A stretch of 64,000 nucleotides of DNA from Bradyrhizobium embrapense (GTDB lineage Bacteria; Pseudomonadota; Alphaproteobacteria; Rhizobiales; Xanthobacteraceae), in NCBI RefSeq assembly GCF_001189235.2, contig NZ_LFIP02000005.1, positions 62,001 to 126,000 on the forward strand, written 5' to 3'. The position numbers and the translations under genes were made by a program. Below the pieces are notes generated by a model. The model worked only from the letters and a program-made list of their open reading frames with translations, was not told the DNA's origin and made no database searches. Shown piece by piece: positions 16,780 through 27,156 of the stretch. Numbering within the stretch: the first letter of the stretch is position 1; every line of letters begins with the position of its first letter.

Positions 16780-17793
16780 ATGCTGGAGAAGTTCGCGCGC
16801 TACCCGCTCACATTCGGGCCGACCGCCATCGAGAAGCTCGATCGGTTGTCGAAGCATCTCGGCGGCAAGGTGGAGCTCTATGCCAAGCGCGAGGATTGCA
16901 ATTCGGGGCTCGCCTTCGGCGGCAACAAGCTGCGCAAGCTCGAATACATCATCCCGGACGCGATCGCCTCCAACGCCGACACGCTGGTCTCGATCGGCGG
17001 CGTGCAGTCGAACCACACCCGCATGGTTGCGGCCGTCGCGGCCAAGATCGGCATGAAGTGCCGCCTGGTGCAGGAAAGCTGGGTGCCGCATGAGGACGCA
17101 GTCTATGACCGCGTCGGCAACATCTTGCTCTCGCGCGTGATGGGCGCGGATGTTCGCCTAGTCGACGAAGGCTTCGACATCGGCATCCGCAAGAGCTGGG
17201 AGCAGGCGATCGAGGAGGTGAAGGCGGCGGGCGGCAAGCCCTACGCGATCCCGGCGGGCGCCTCCGTGCACAAATATGGCGGGCTCGGCTATGTCGGCTT
17301 TGCCGAAGAGGTGCGCGCGCAGGAGCGCCAGCTCGGCGTCAAGTTCGACTACATCATCGTCTGCACGGTGACCGGCTCGACCCATGCCGGCATGCTGGTC
17401 GGCTTCGCGGCCGACGGGCGCGCGCGCAACGTGATCGGCATCGATGGTTCTTTCACGCCCGCGCAAACCAAAGCGCAGGTGCTGTCGATCGCGCAGAACA
17501 CGGCGAAGCTGGTCGAACTCGGCCGCGACATCGTCGAGGATGACGTCGTGCTGATCGAGGACTACGCCTATCCCGCCTACGGCGTGCCGTCGGAGGAGAC
17601 CAAGGCGGCGATCCGCCTCAGCGCGCGGCTCGAGGGCATGATCACCGACCCCGTCTACGAGGGCAAGTCGATGCAGGGCATGATCGATCTGGTGCAGAAG
17701 GGCTTCTTCCCGGCCGGCTCGAAGGTGCTCTACGCCCATCTCGGCGGCGCTCCGGCGCTCAACGGCTACGCCTACGCGTTCAGGAACGGCTGA
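16780..17793 (+). CDS. acdS: 1-aminocyclopropane-1-carboxylate (ACC) deaminase
   Basis: 337 aa PLP enzyme that converts the ethylene precursor ACC to 2-oxobutanoate and ammonia, lowering plant ethylene. Family signatures: [21 protein letters not shown] with PLP Lys50, [11 protein letters not shown] with the proton-abstracting Ser77, and the residues that separate true ACC deaminase from D-cysteine desulfhydrase: Tyr-Glu in DPVYEGKS (about 293-294) and Leu in HLGGAPAL (about 321). The ATG follows AAAGAGGATGCCAGC. Divergent from acdR. It is typical of plant-associated rhizobia. Confidence 0.96.
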   Translation: MLEKFARYPLTFGPTAIEKLDRLSKHLGGKVELYAKREDCNSGLAFGGNKLRKLEYIIPDAIASNADTLVSIGGVQSNHTRMVAAVAAKIGMKCRLVQESWVPHEDAVYDRVGNILLSRVMGADVRLVDEGFDIGIRKSWEQAIEEVKAAGGKPYAIPAGASVHKYGGLGYVGFAEEVRAQERQLGVKFDYIIVCTVTGSTHAGMLVGFAADGRARNVIGIDGSFTPAQTKAQVLSIAQNTAKLVELGRDIVEDDVVLIEDYAYPAYGVPSEETKAAIRLSARLEGMITDPVYEGKSMQGMIDLVQKGFFPAGSKVLYAHLGGAPALNGYAYAFRNG

Positions 17794-17821
17794 GGGAGGG
17801 CACGGGTCACGCTGCTCCAAA

Positions 17822-17953
17822 CCTCCCCTTGAAAAGGGGAGGTCGCTTTGCTCGCCAGAGCAAAGCGGGTGGGGATCTGCAGCCTCTGCGCGCGGCGTCG
17901 CTTGCGGCTGACCCCATCCCGACCTTCCCCCTTTCAGGGGAAGGAGAAGACGG
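17822..17953. repeat. Dispersed intergenic repeat, copy 1
   Basis: Begins with a 9-bp stem (CCTCCCCTT-GAA-AAGGGGAGG), continues with GTCGCTTTGCTCGCCAGAGC and GGGTGGGG, and closes with CTTTCAGGGGAAGGAGAAG. The same framework recurs at 29648-29780 with a different middle. The first stem lies 28 bp after the acdS stop and may end its transcript. Confidence 0.75.
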
Positions 17954-18068
17954 ACCGGCAGCCCGGATTACGCTTCGCTGCATCCGGGCTACGCCCGGCC
18001 CACGTCAGGTCCGCGTCAGCTTGGCTCGATATTTTCCCGTCTTGCCGGGCGAGTCAGGAGACCTTCGC

Positions 18069-18320
18069 GTGAGGATGATGAATGCGGGCGGCCGGGCCAT
18101 CGCCGCGCTCGGCGTCGGCATCGTCGGGGTGGGGCATTGGTTTTGGGCTTGCCAAAGCCATGGCCATACGGCGCGCGCTCGCCTGCTGGCGATGAACAGC
18201 GAGGTCGAGCTCTGTGCCGGCATCTTCCTGATCGGCATCGGCGTGCATGCCCTCGCCTCGTGGTGCTGGCGCAGCGATCCAAATCCGCCGGCGCAATCCT
18301 CGGCTCGGGAGCCGCAATAG
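18069..18320 (+). CDS. Small hypothetical membrane protein
   Basis: About 83 aa from GTG at 18069 (ATG at 18075 and 18078 are alternatives). It shows two hydrophobic stretches, AIAALGVGIVGVGHWFWAC and ELCAGIFLIGIGVHALASWCW, consistent with two membrane helices, and a short polar C-terminus. The open frame extends upstream into the repeat region, which I take to be non-coding. I recognise no family; a real gene is plausible from the hydrophobic pattern only. Confidence 0.4.
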   Translation: MRMMNAGGRAIAALGVGIVGVGHWFWACQSHGHTARARLLAMNSEVELCAGIFLIGIGVHALASWCWRSDPNPPAQSSAREPQ

Positions 18321-18524
18321 CCGCAGCTTGCACGGCGGTCGGAATATGTCCGGGTTGACATCTTTGGAACGAAATAGGAACATACCCGCTGTAACCAGAG
18401 GATGTGGCGATTGCCTCATTCGCAGCGGTATTGCGTGGCCGCTGGACCAAAGGCCAAGCCGCGCACCACTTGCGGATGAATTTCTCCGCCTCCTATAAAG
18501 GGTTGTGGCTGGGGAGTGCGTGTC

Positions 18525-19793
18525 ATGAGAGTTGTGATCTGGGCGGCGGCCATTGCGGCCGCGTGGCTGTTTGCGTCTGCAACTCCATCGAGCGCCCGTG
18601 GTCCCTACGGCTCGATCACGGTCGGCAATTGGAAGGGCGGCGCCTTTACCGACGACAAGAGCGGAGCGTTCACGCATTGCTCGGCAGGGAGCACCTACCA
18701 GAGCGGTATCTTCTTCATGGTGGCGATCGGCAACAATGGCAGCTGGCGGCTGGGCTTGGCTCATGACAGCTGGCGTTTGACGCCTGGCGAAGCCTTTCCG
18801 CTTGCGCTGACCTTCGACGGCCAGCCCGCGTTCAATGTCTACGGCATGCCGCTCGGCGAGAAGCTCGTGAATGTCGAGATGCCGGTGAATTCGGCGCTGA
18901 TCAATCAGTTCCGCAAGGCGCGCCAGATGACGGCGTTCGCGCAGGGACAATTGTTTCAGTTCAACCTCAATCAGACTGCGCAATTGCTGCCGGCGCTGCT
19001 CAACTGCGTCGTCTCGGTGAAGAAGAACGGCGTCGCCAACGCCGGCGAGTTCGCGGTCGCGACAAAGCCTGCGGCTGCGCCGCCGCAGCAGGCTGCAGCA
19101 CCCAACGCGCCGCCGGCGAAGCAGGCGCGATCAGGAACCGGCACCGGCTTCGTCGTCAGCGATAGCGGCCATGTCGTCACCAACCATCATGTCATCGAAG
19201 GCTGCAGCGAGATCACGGGAAATCTGAGCGGCGCGGCAGCCGTCAAATTGCGCCTGGTGTCCGACGACGAGACCAACGATCTCGCGCTGCTGCAGGCGCC
19301 GTCCCCGTTCAAGGATGTCGCGAGCATCCGGCTGAACTCGATTCGGGTCGGCGACGGAGTCGTGGCGATCGGCTATCCCTATCATGGCCTGCTGACATCC
19401 GATTTCACCGTGACCACGGGCATCGTCTCGTCGCTGAGCGGCATCCTCAACGACACGCGTCATCTGCAGATCAGCGCGGCGGTACAGCCCGGCAACAGCG
19501 GCGGACCGCTGTTCGATCTCGGTGGCGCCGTAGTCGGCGTGGTGGCTGCGAAGCTGGACGCCGTCAGGATGGCGCGGGCCACAGGATCGATCCCGGAAAA
19601 CATCAACTTCGCCATCAAGACCGGCGCGCTGCGCGACTTCCTCGACAACAGCGCGGTGATGTACCGGACCGCCGAATGGCGCGATGGAACCAAGAAGGAG
19701 ACATCCGATATCGCCAAGGATGCGCGCGGCTACACCTTGTTGATCACCTGCACGGTGAACGAGCAGAGCGCGAACGCGAAGAAGGGCAATTGA
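18525..19793 (+). CDS. Secreted trypsin-like (Deg/S1C-type) serine protease
   Basis: 422 aa. Signal peptide RVVIWAAAIAAAWLFASATPSSA, then an N-terminal domain of about 160 residues I do not recognise, an Ala/Pro linker, and a chymotrypsin-fold protease domain with the complete triad: His222 in TNHHVIEGC, Asp252 in ETNDLALL, Ser325 in QPGNSGGPL. No PDZ domain follows, unlike DegP. Start chosen at the ATG 18525, which has GGGGAG 8 bp upstream; an in-frame GTG at 18516 is too close to that site. Probably periplasmic protein quality control or processing. Confidence 0.85.
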   Translation: MRVVIWAAAIAAAWLFASATPSSARGPYGSITVGNWKGGAFTDDKSGAFTHCSAGSTYQSGIFFMVAIGNNGSWRLGLAHDSWRLTPGEAFPLALTFDGQPAFNVYGMPLGEKLVNVEMPVNSALINQFRKARQMTAFAQGQLFQFNLNQTAQLLPALLNCVVSVKKNGVANAGEFAVATKPAAAPPQQAAAPNAPPAKQARSGTGTGFVVSDSGHVVTNHHVIEGCSEITGNLSGAAAVKLRLVSDDETNDLALLQAPSPFKDVASIRLNSIRVGDGVVAIGYPYHGLLTSDFTVTTGIVSSLSGILNDTRHLQISAAVQPGNSGGPLFDLGGAVVGVVAAKLDAVRMARATGSIPENINFAIKTGALRDFLDNSAVMYRTAEWRDGTKKETSDIAKDARGYTLLITCTVNEQSANAKKGN

Positions 19794-19948
19794 GGCTTCG
19801 GCTGCCGTTTCCCTATCTTACGGCGGGCGACGGCATGCGGCCGCAAGAGGTATCACTACACCTGCAATTCGCCGTCCAAGCGCCCGCCGGCTACTGTGCA
19901 TGGGGTTGTTTTCGATATTTTGGCAACGCGCCTGCCACGTACGGGGGC

Positions 19949-20890
19949 TCAACCGAGCCGCCGCAGCGTATGCACCGTGATCTCGGCCGGGCAGTTGAGC
20001 CGCACCGGCGCCAGGCTGGTGCCGGCGCCGGCCGAGGTGTAGCCGGCAAGTTCACCGAACCGCCAGGCGCCCCGGCCCATCCGGCGCGGCAGCCGCGCCT
20101 CCAGCTTGATCGCGATGCCGCCGGGCAGGCAGAGCTGGCCGCCATGGGTATGGCCGCTCAGCATCAGGTCGAAGCCGGCCGCCGCCGCTGCGCGATAGGA
20201 TTCCGGCGTATGCGCAAGCAGGATCGAGAACGCATCGCGCGGGATCGCCGCGGCGGCCTTTGCAATGTCGTCGGTGCGATAGAAATGCGCATCGTCGATC
20301 CCGGCGAGATGAATGGTCGCGCCATCGCGTGTGATCGGCTCCTGCTCGTTGAACAGCATCCTGATGCCCATCGCCTCCAGCGCAGGCGTCATGCGGATGC
20401 TGTCGTGATTGCCGAGGATGCCATAGAGCGGCAGCTTGATCCGCGCGCACAGATCCCGCATCAGCGCGAGACTCGCCTCGAACGGGCCGAACGTCTTGCC
20501 GCGATAATCGCCGGTCAGGACGCAGATGTCGCAGGCGACATAGCGCACGATATCAGCCAGATGCCGCATCGCGCCCTGGCTGATATCGGCGTGGAGGTCG
20601 CTGATGTGCAGGATGGTGAAGCCCTCGAACGCCGCCGGCAGCCGCGTCGACGTCACCAGATTGCGCCGCACCTCGACCCGGTCGGCGTTGCGCCGCGCAC
20701 GGCCGTGTAGGCCCACCAGCTTGAGCGCGGTCTCGACGACCCATGGCGCCAGCTTCCAGTTCTCGACATTGAATACGAGCGTGCCCTGGCCGAACAGCTG
20801 CTTCTCATGCGCAGCCTCGATTCCAAGCCGGCGCACGACGTGATCCGCGCCGATCCGCTCGACCAATCCCTGCAATGCCGTGTCGGCCAT
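19949..20890 (-). CDS. Metallophosphoesterase (calcineurin-like)
   Basis: 313 aa. Two-metal phosphoesterase motifs in order: HISDLHAD, LTGDYRG, GNHDSI, and the C-terminal LAHTPE plus SGHTHGGQ. This pattern fits the YkuE/YaeI-like group, which acts on phosphate esters at the membrane. The first 90 residues show no strong signal peptide. The ATG at 20890 follows CGGGGGACG; an extension to 20947 has no ribosome site. It is in the same direction as the monooxygenase gene 83 bp upstream, so they may share a transcript. Confidence 0.88.
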   Translation of the reverse strand: MADTALQGLVERIGADHVVRRLGIEAAHEKQLFGQGTLVFNVENWKLAPWVVETALKLVGLHGRARRNADRVEVRRNLVTSTRLPAAFEGFTILHISDLHADISQGAMRHLADIVRYVACDICVLTGDYRGKTFGPFEASLALMRDLCARIKLPLYGILGNHDSIRMTPALEAMGIRMLFNEQEPITRDGATIHLAGIDDAHFYRTDDIAKAAAAIPRDAFSILLAHTPESYRAAAAAGFDLMLSGHTHGGQLCLPGGIAIKLEARLPRRMGRGAWRFGELAGYTSAGAGTSLAPVRLNCPAEITVHTLRRLG

Positions 20891-20973
20891 CGTCCCCCGT
20901 GCGGCCGCGATGCGACACGCGGGCCGGCGCGACACTATCACGCGCAATCCCGGCGCGGATACCGCCGGCCGAC

Positions 20974-22722
20974 TCAGACCACAGGAACCCGTTTGGCGGC
21001 GACCGCTGCCGGCGAGATCACCTCGATGTCGAGCGGCACCTGCCAGCGCTCGGTGAAGCGGACCTGCGGCGGCGCATTGCCGCTGCGGCCGCCCTGCAGC
21101 ACGAAACCGTCATAGCCCGAGTTCATCACCTCATTGCATTTCTGCACATAGATCGGGAAGCCGCCGATATAGGGCATGAACACGCGGGGGCGGCCCGGGA
21201 TGTTGGCGCCGACATACCAGGAGCTGCAGGTCGAGCGCAGCGAGACCGTGGAGACGTCGTTGACATGGGCGACCCAGGCGTCCTCGTCGTCGCGGACCGC
21301 CTCGATCGTGGCGGCGCCGATATCGCGCATGTGGCTGATGCAATCCGCCAGCCAGTCGACATGCTGCTCGATCGCCTGGATCATGCTCGCGAGCACCGAC
21401 GGGCTGCCGGGCCCGGTGATCATGAACAGGTTCGGAAATCCCTCCGAGGCCAGCCCGAGATAGGCGCGCGGGCCGGCGCGCCATTTTTCGGCGAGCGTCC
21501 GCCCGCCGCGGCCGGTGATCGCGATCTTGTCGAACGAGCCCGTCATGGCGGCAAAGCCGGTGGCGGACACGATCGCATCGAATCTGTATTCGATGCCGTC
21601 GACCACGATGCCTTCGGTGGTGAAGCGTTCGATCGGCGTCTTCGACACGTCGACCAGTTTCACATGGGGCAGATTGTAGGTCTCGAAATAGTTGGTATCG
21701 ACGCAGAGCCGCTTGCAGCCGAACACGTTTTGCGGGCACAGCAGCTCGGCGGTGGCGGGATCCTTGACGATGCCGCGGATCTTCTCGCGCGCGAAATCGG
21801 CGATGGTGTCGTTGGCCGCCTTCTCGAACAAGAGGTCGCCGAACGCGCCGAGGAAGGGCAGGCCGCCGCGCTGCCAGGCTTCCTCATAAAGCCGCTCGCG
21901 TTCATGCTCGCTTGCCTGCAAGGCGGGCTGGGCGTTGAACTGAAAATAGAAGCCGGTCGGCCGCGCCCGCGCTTTCGCGCGCAGCTCCGGATAATGCGCC
22001 TTGGCTTCCTTCAGATACTCCGCCGACAGCCGCTCGTTCCATGCCGGCACCGACCAGGTCGCGGTGCGCTGGAATACGGTGAGCTCGGACGCCTGTTGCG
22101 CGATGATCGGGATCGACTGGATCGCGGACGATCCGGTGCCGATGACGCCGACGCGCAGCCCGGTGAAGTCGACACCCTCATGCGGCCATTCGCCGGTGTG
22201 ATAGATCGGCCCGCGGAAATCCGCCATGCCGGGAAAGGCGGGACGGTTCGGCGCCGACAGGCAGCCGACTGCCATGATGCAGAATTTGGCGGTGACCTTG
22301 TCGCCGCGATCGGTTTCGATCGACCAGCTGCCCGCCTTCTCGTCGAAGGTCGCCGCGGTGACGCGGGTGTCGAACACGATCTGGCCGCGCAGGTCGAAGC
22401 GGTCGGCAACATGGTTGGCGTAGGCGAGAATTTCGGGCTGCGGAGAATATTTCTCCGACCAGCTCCACTCCTGATCGAGTTCCTCGGAGAACGAGAACGA
22501 GTATTGCAGGCTCTCGACGTCGCAGCGCGCGCCGGGATAGCGATTCCAGTACCAGGTGCCGCCGACGCCGCCGCCGGCCTCATAGACCCGCGCGGTGAAG
22601 CCGAGCCCGCGCAGCCGATGCAGCATGTACAGACCGGCGAACCCTGCGCCGATCACGACAACGTCGAACGTTCCAGTTTCGGCAGGGCGCGCAGCCTTGC
22701 GCGCGGTGCTCTCCTGAGCCAT
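20974..22722 (-). CDS. Flavin-containing (Baeyer-Villiger-type) monooxygenase
   Basis: 582 aa from the ATG at 22722, preceded by AGGGAAGAG. FAD-binding GAGFAG at 25-30, the Baeyer-Villiger fingerprint FRGPIYHTGEWP (F-x-G-x3-H-x3-W-P), and the NADPH motif GTGSSAIQ are all present. Such enzymes insert oxygen next to a carbonyl to make esters or lactones from ketones, including cyclic ketones and steroids. The substrate cannot be predicted. The longer frame to 22932 lacks a ribosome site. Confidence 0.92.
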   Translation of the reverse strand: MAQESTARKAARPAETGTFDVVVIGAGFAGLYMLHRLRGLGFTARVYEAGGGVGGTWYWNRYPGARCDVESLQYSFSFSEELDQEWSWSEKYSPQPEILAYANHVADRFDLRGQIVFDTRVTAATFDEKAGSWSIETDRGDKVTAKFCIMAVGCLSAPNRPAFPGMADFRGPIYHTGEWPHEGVDFTGLRVGVIGTGSSAIQSIPIIAQQASELTVFQRTATWSVPAWNERLSAEYLKEAKAHYPELRAKARARPTGFYFQFNAQPALQASEHERERLYEEAWQRGGLPFLGAFGDLLFEKAANDTIADFAREKIRGIVKDPATAELLCPQNVFGCKRLCVDTNYFETYNLPHVKLVDVSKTPIERFTTEGIVVDGIEYRFDAIVSATGFAAMTGSFDKIAITGRGGRTLAEKWRAGPRAYLGLASEGFPNLFMITGPGSPSVLASMIQAIEQHVDWLADCISHMRDIGAATIEAVRDDEDAWVAHVNDVSTVSLRSTCSSWYVGANIPGRPRVFMPYIGGFPIYVQKCNEVMNSGYDGFVLQGGRSGNAPPQVRFTERWQVPLDIEVISPAAVAAKRVPVV

Positions 22723-22912
22723 GGCCCGTCTCTTCCCTGTATCGTTATGTCTTGTCCGCGCCTCGTTGGACGCCGCGACCGAAAGCTTAGGGCGAGGGCG
22801 ACGCGGCCCGCAAGCACATGAGTTGCCGCGCCGGGTATGGCTCCTATGCTGCGGGGCCGAGGGCTGCGGTATCGGGCGCTGCTTCGGGCGAGACTCGTTG
22901 CGATGAAATCCG

Positions 22913-22941
22913 CAATCGGCGGGCAGCGCCAATGCCGATTG
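22913..22941 (-). terminator. Hairpin directly after recQ
   Basis: Arms CAATCGGC / GCCGATTG (8 bp) with a 13-nt loop, starting one base beyond the recQ stop codon on the minus strand and followed by CGGATTTC. No real U tract, so only a possible terminator. Confidence 0.35.
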
Positions 22942-22942
22942 T

Positions 22943-24811
<1,869 letters not shown>

Positions 24812-24845
24812 GATCCCTGAGCGGGCGATTCGGATTCCCCGGATC

Positions 24846-24860
24846 GAACGATTCCGGAAC
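24846..24860 (-). promoter_or_regulatory. Alphaproteobacterial SOS (LexA) box
   Basis: GAAC-GATTCCG-GAAC, read on the coding strand of recQ as GTTC-N7-GTTC, the exact direct-repeat consensus of alphaproteobacterial LexA. It is 35 bp upstream of the recQ ATG, a typical repressor position. Confidence 0.65.
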
Positions 24861-25055
24861 GAAACGTGTTAATACACGGTCCTGCGATAAACTCAATTAA
24901 GGCAATGGCTGCCGGTCACCGCGCGTGCCCGTACCGACGGCTGAACCCAGCCGCGCGCCGATCAAGGATGCCGATCGATGCGTACAGCGCCTTCGGCCGA
25001 AGGGGATGCTGCTTCGCGTGCAGACAACACATCGAAACGGGAAACTCGGACGCCG

Positions 25056-26282
25056 TCAGGCCGTCGGAGCGGGTGGCGCCGGGGGCGGCGTCATTGGCTC
25101 GACCTTGTAGGTCTTCGGCAGGTTGATCGGCTTGTAGGCCGGATCCTTCTCCATGCGCTCAAGCACCGAGGCATGGATGGTGGCCCCTTCCGGAATCGGC
25201 CGCGGCTCGCCGCGCGGCAGATAGAAGCCGAGGAACGACTTCCGTTCCAGCCACTCCTTCCATTTGTCGCGCTTCGGAATCCATTCCAGGATCTCCCAGG
25301 CCGCGGTCAATGAATTGTGCAGGGGATCCGTCGCGCTCGGAGGCACGTAAACGTGCGTGCGTGGCGGCAACGGCATTCCCCAGGCGAGATGAGCGATCAT
25401 CGCCCGGTCCATATGCAGCCCCGCCGCAGCGGCCTGTTCGAGCATCCAGATCAGCGGGAATTTTGACGGCCCGCTCTCGGTCTCCGTGTAGCCGCCGCCG
25501 ACGTCGGAGTGCACGCCGGCGAACCAGACCTGGCGAATGTCCTGCGGCCCATCCGTTGCTCGATCGAAGGGATTCGATCTATGGGACTGCGGCTCCTTCC
25601 AGCAGTTGAGGCGGAACATGCGCCGGCGCTCGTCGATCGAGATTGCCTGGCGGAATCGCTTGACGCTCGAATTGGTACGGGTGAACAGCAGCGTCTGCAT
25701 GTCGAAGTCGAGCAAGAACCTGTCTTGCCGCGGCACAATGATCGACGCGACCGTGTCCCAGACCCCGACGAACTCGATATCGATGTTTCGACCGCCGGCG
25801 ATCTGGCTGAAATGCCAGGCCTCCTTGAGCGCCGCCGCGTTAAAGACGTCTTCGGACTTCTGGGCATCGGCGCTGGCCTTCTTGTAGGTCGAGAACGCGT
25901 AGTCGGCGAGGTCGAGTTGGTCGACCGGCAGCAGGCCCATCACATGGACGAAGGCTGCCAGCACGCGCACGGTGTAGGCGCCGCGGCTGAAGCCGAACAT
26001 CCAGACCCGGTCGCCGGGTTCCCACGTCCGGCACAAGAACTGATAGGCGCCGAGCGTGTCCTCATCGAGACCGGCGCCGAAGGCCAGTCCTAACAGGCCG
26101 CGCACCTGCTGCTTGAAGCGGCCCCAGCTGCTCTGCAGGCCGACCGTGCCGAGACCCGGATGATAGTAGATCCGCTGCTGGTCGTCCTTGTCGGCGACGC
26201 GAAACAGCTTCAACACGTTGGAAATATTGGCGCCGATCTCGTTGCCGGTGCCGTCGCAACAAATCACAATATCCTTCGGCAT
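25056..26282 (-). CDS. DUF2235 alpha/beta hydrolase (Tle1-like phospholipase fold)
   Basis: 408 aa. Starts with the family core DIVICCDGTGNE and has the nucleophile elbow MFGFSRGAY with Ser99, the acid region EFVGVWDTVAS, and the His-containing VHSDVGGGY, a complete Ser-Asp-His triad. DUF2235 includes the type VI secretion phospholipase effector Tle1 as well as many housekeeping-like proteins. No VgrG, PAAR or immunity gene is next to it and no signal peptide or transmembrane segment is seen, so an effector role is unsupported here. Pro-rich C-terminus. The ATG follows GCGGGGGCAACGG. Confidence 0.85.
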   Translation of the reverse strand: MPKDIVICCDGTGNEIGANISNVLKLFRVADKDDQQRIYYHPGLGTVGLQSSWGRFKQQVRGLLGLAFGAGLDEDTLGAYQFLCRTWEPGDRVWMFGFSRGAYTVRVLAAFVHVMGLLPVDQLDLADYAFSTYKKASADAQKSEDVFNAAALKEAWHFSQIAGGRNIDIEFVGVWDTVASIIVPRQDRFLLDFDMQTLLFTRTNSSVKRFRQAISIDERRRMFRLNCWKEPQSHRSNPFDRATDGPQDIRQVWFAGVHSDVGGGYTETESGPSKFPLIWMLEQAAAAGLHMDRAMIAHLAWGMPLPPRTHVYVPPSATDPLHNSLTAAWEILEWIPKRDKWKEWLERKSFLGFYLPRGEPRPIPEGATIHASVLERMEKDPAYKPINLPKTYKVEPMTPPPAPPAPTA

Positions 26283-26616
26283 CCGTTGCCCCCGCGGCCG
26301 CCGTGAAAACGTGTGATCTCAATGTACGGCAGAGCACGGGGAAGATTCAATCTTCAATTGAAGACGGCTCTGTGTACGCGGCATGAACGCCGGCTGTCGT
26401 TCCGGAGTCTGCGGCCGGCATCCGGCGCGCCTGCACGCTCCGACCGGCGATCCGCAGAATTCAATTGCAACACTTCGGAAAAGGTGGGAATCTCATTCGA
26501 CAGTCATTGCGATATTGCGTCGATATTTTTTGCCCTTCAGGGGTTTCCCCGGTGCGCGCGATCATCTTGCCTGCTGCTTACCGTAGCTTCCACACCATGG
26601 ACAGGAATGGATCGGC
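26283..26616. other. Intergenic region with overlapping palindromes
   Basis: Divergent gap between the DUF2235 gene and a small membrane protein. At 26341-26355 GAAGATT-C-AATCTTC and at 26351-26364 TCTTCAATTGAAGA are perfect palindromes sharing 5 bp, about 60 bp upstream of the DUF2235 start. Nothing else recognisable. Confidence 0.45.
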
Positions 26617-27144
26617 ATGAGCCACCAAGCTCTCGTGACGGTCATTCTCGCGGGATTGGTGGTGGGTGCGTTCGGACTGTTCTGGTGGGTCGGCAGCTAC
26701 TCCGATCGCGTTTTCGTGGGCAGATTCCGGACTCGCTTTCCAGAGAAGACGCTGAGCTACACCGGCGATCAGCTCGGCGAGCTGGTGCAATCCGATCTGC
26801 GGATGAAGTATGTCTTCCCGATTCTGTTCCCGCTCGATCTCATCGTCATGCTGGCGTTGGCAGGCGCGATGGGCGCGGCCTCATCACATTGGCTCAACCA
26901 GATCCGTCCGACTGCTGCGTGGCTCGGCCTTGTCGTGCCGGCGGTGTATCTGCTGAGCGACCTGATCGAGGATTGCTTGCTGAGCTGGCTGTTGCTGCAC
27001 GGCGATCCGCATGCGGCGGCGCGTTCAGTCTCGATCCTGAAGGCGATCACGACGATCAAGCTCGTCAGCATCTTTGCCTCGATTGCGCTGACGCTGGTTG
27101 CGTTCGTCGGATGGCTATTTCACAGCGACTCGCTTCGCGTCTAA
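26617..27144 (+). CDS. Hypothetical integral membrane protein
   Basis: 175 aa with four predicted helices: TVILAGLVVGAFGLFWWVG, FPILFPLDLIVMLALAGAMG, TAAWLGLVVPAVYLLSDLIE and VSIFASIALTLVAFVGWLF. A charged loop (RTRFPEKTLSYTGDQLGEL) follows helix 1. I recognise no family. An AGGA element lies 10 bp before the ATG. It converges with the VWA gene, only 12 bp apart. Confidence 0.75.
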   Translation: MSHQALVTVILAGLVVGAFGLFWWVGSYSDRVFVGRFRTRFPEKTLSYTGDQLGELVQSDLRMKYVFPILFPLDLIVMLALAGAMGAASSHWLNQIRPTAAWLGLVVPAVYLLSDLIEDCLLSWLLLHGDPHAAARSVSILKAITTIKLVSIFASIALTLVAFVGWLFHSDSLRV

Positions 27145-27156
27145 AGCGCTGGCGAT

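Noticed and set aside
20875-22821. 648-codon plus-strand open frame over the monooxygenase gene
   Set aside because: Arg/His/Asp/Gly-rich translation typical of antisense frames in GC-rich DNA, no domain; the minus-strand frame has clear FAD and Baeyer-Villiger motifs.
24866-25126. Plus-strand small frame between recQ and the DUF2235 gene
   Set aside because: Basic, Cys-containing low-information translation, no ribosome site, runs into the end of the DUF2235 gene.
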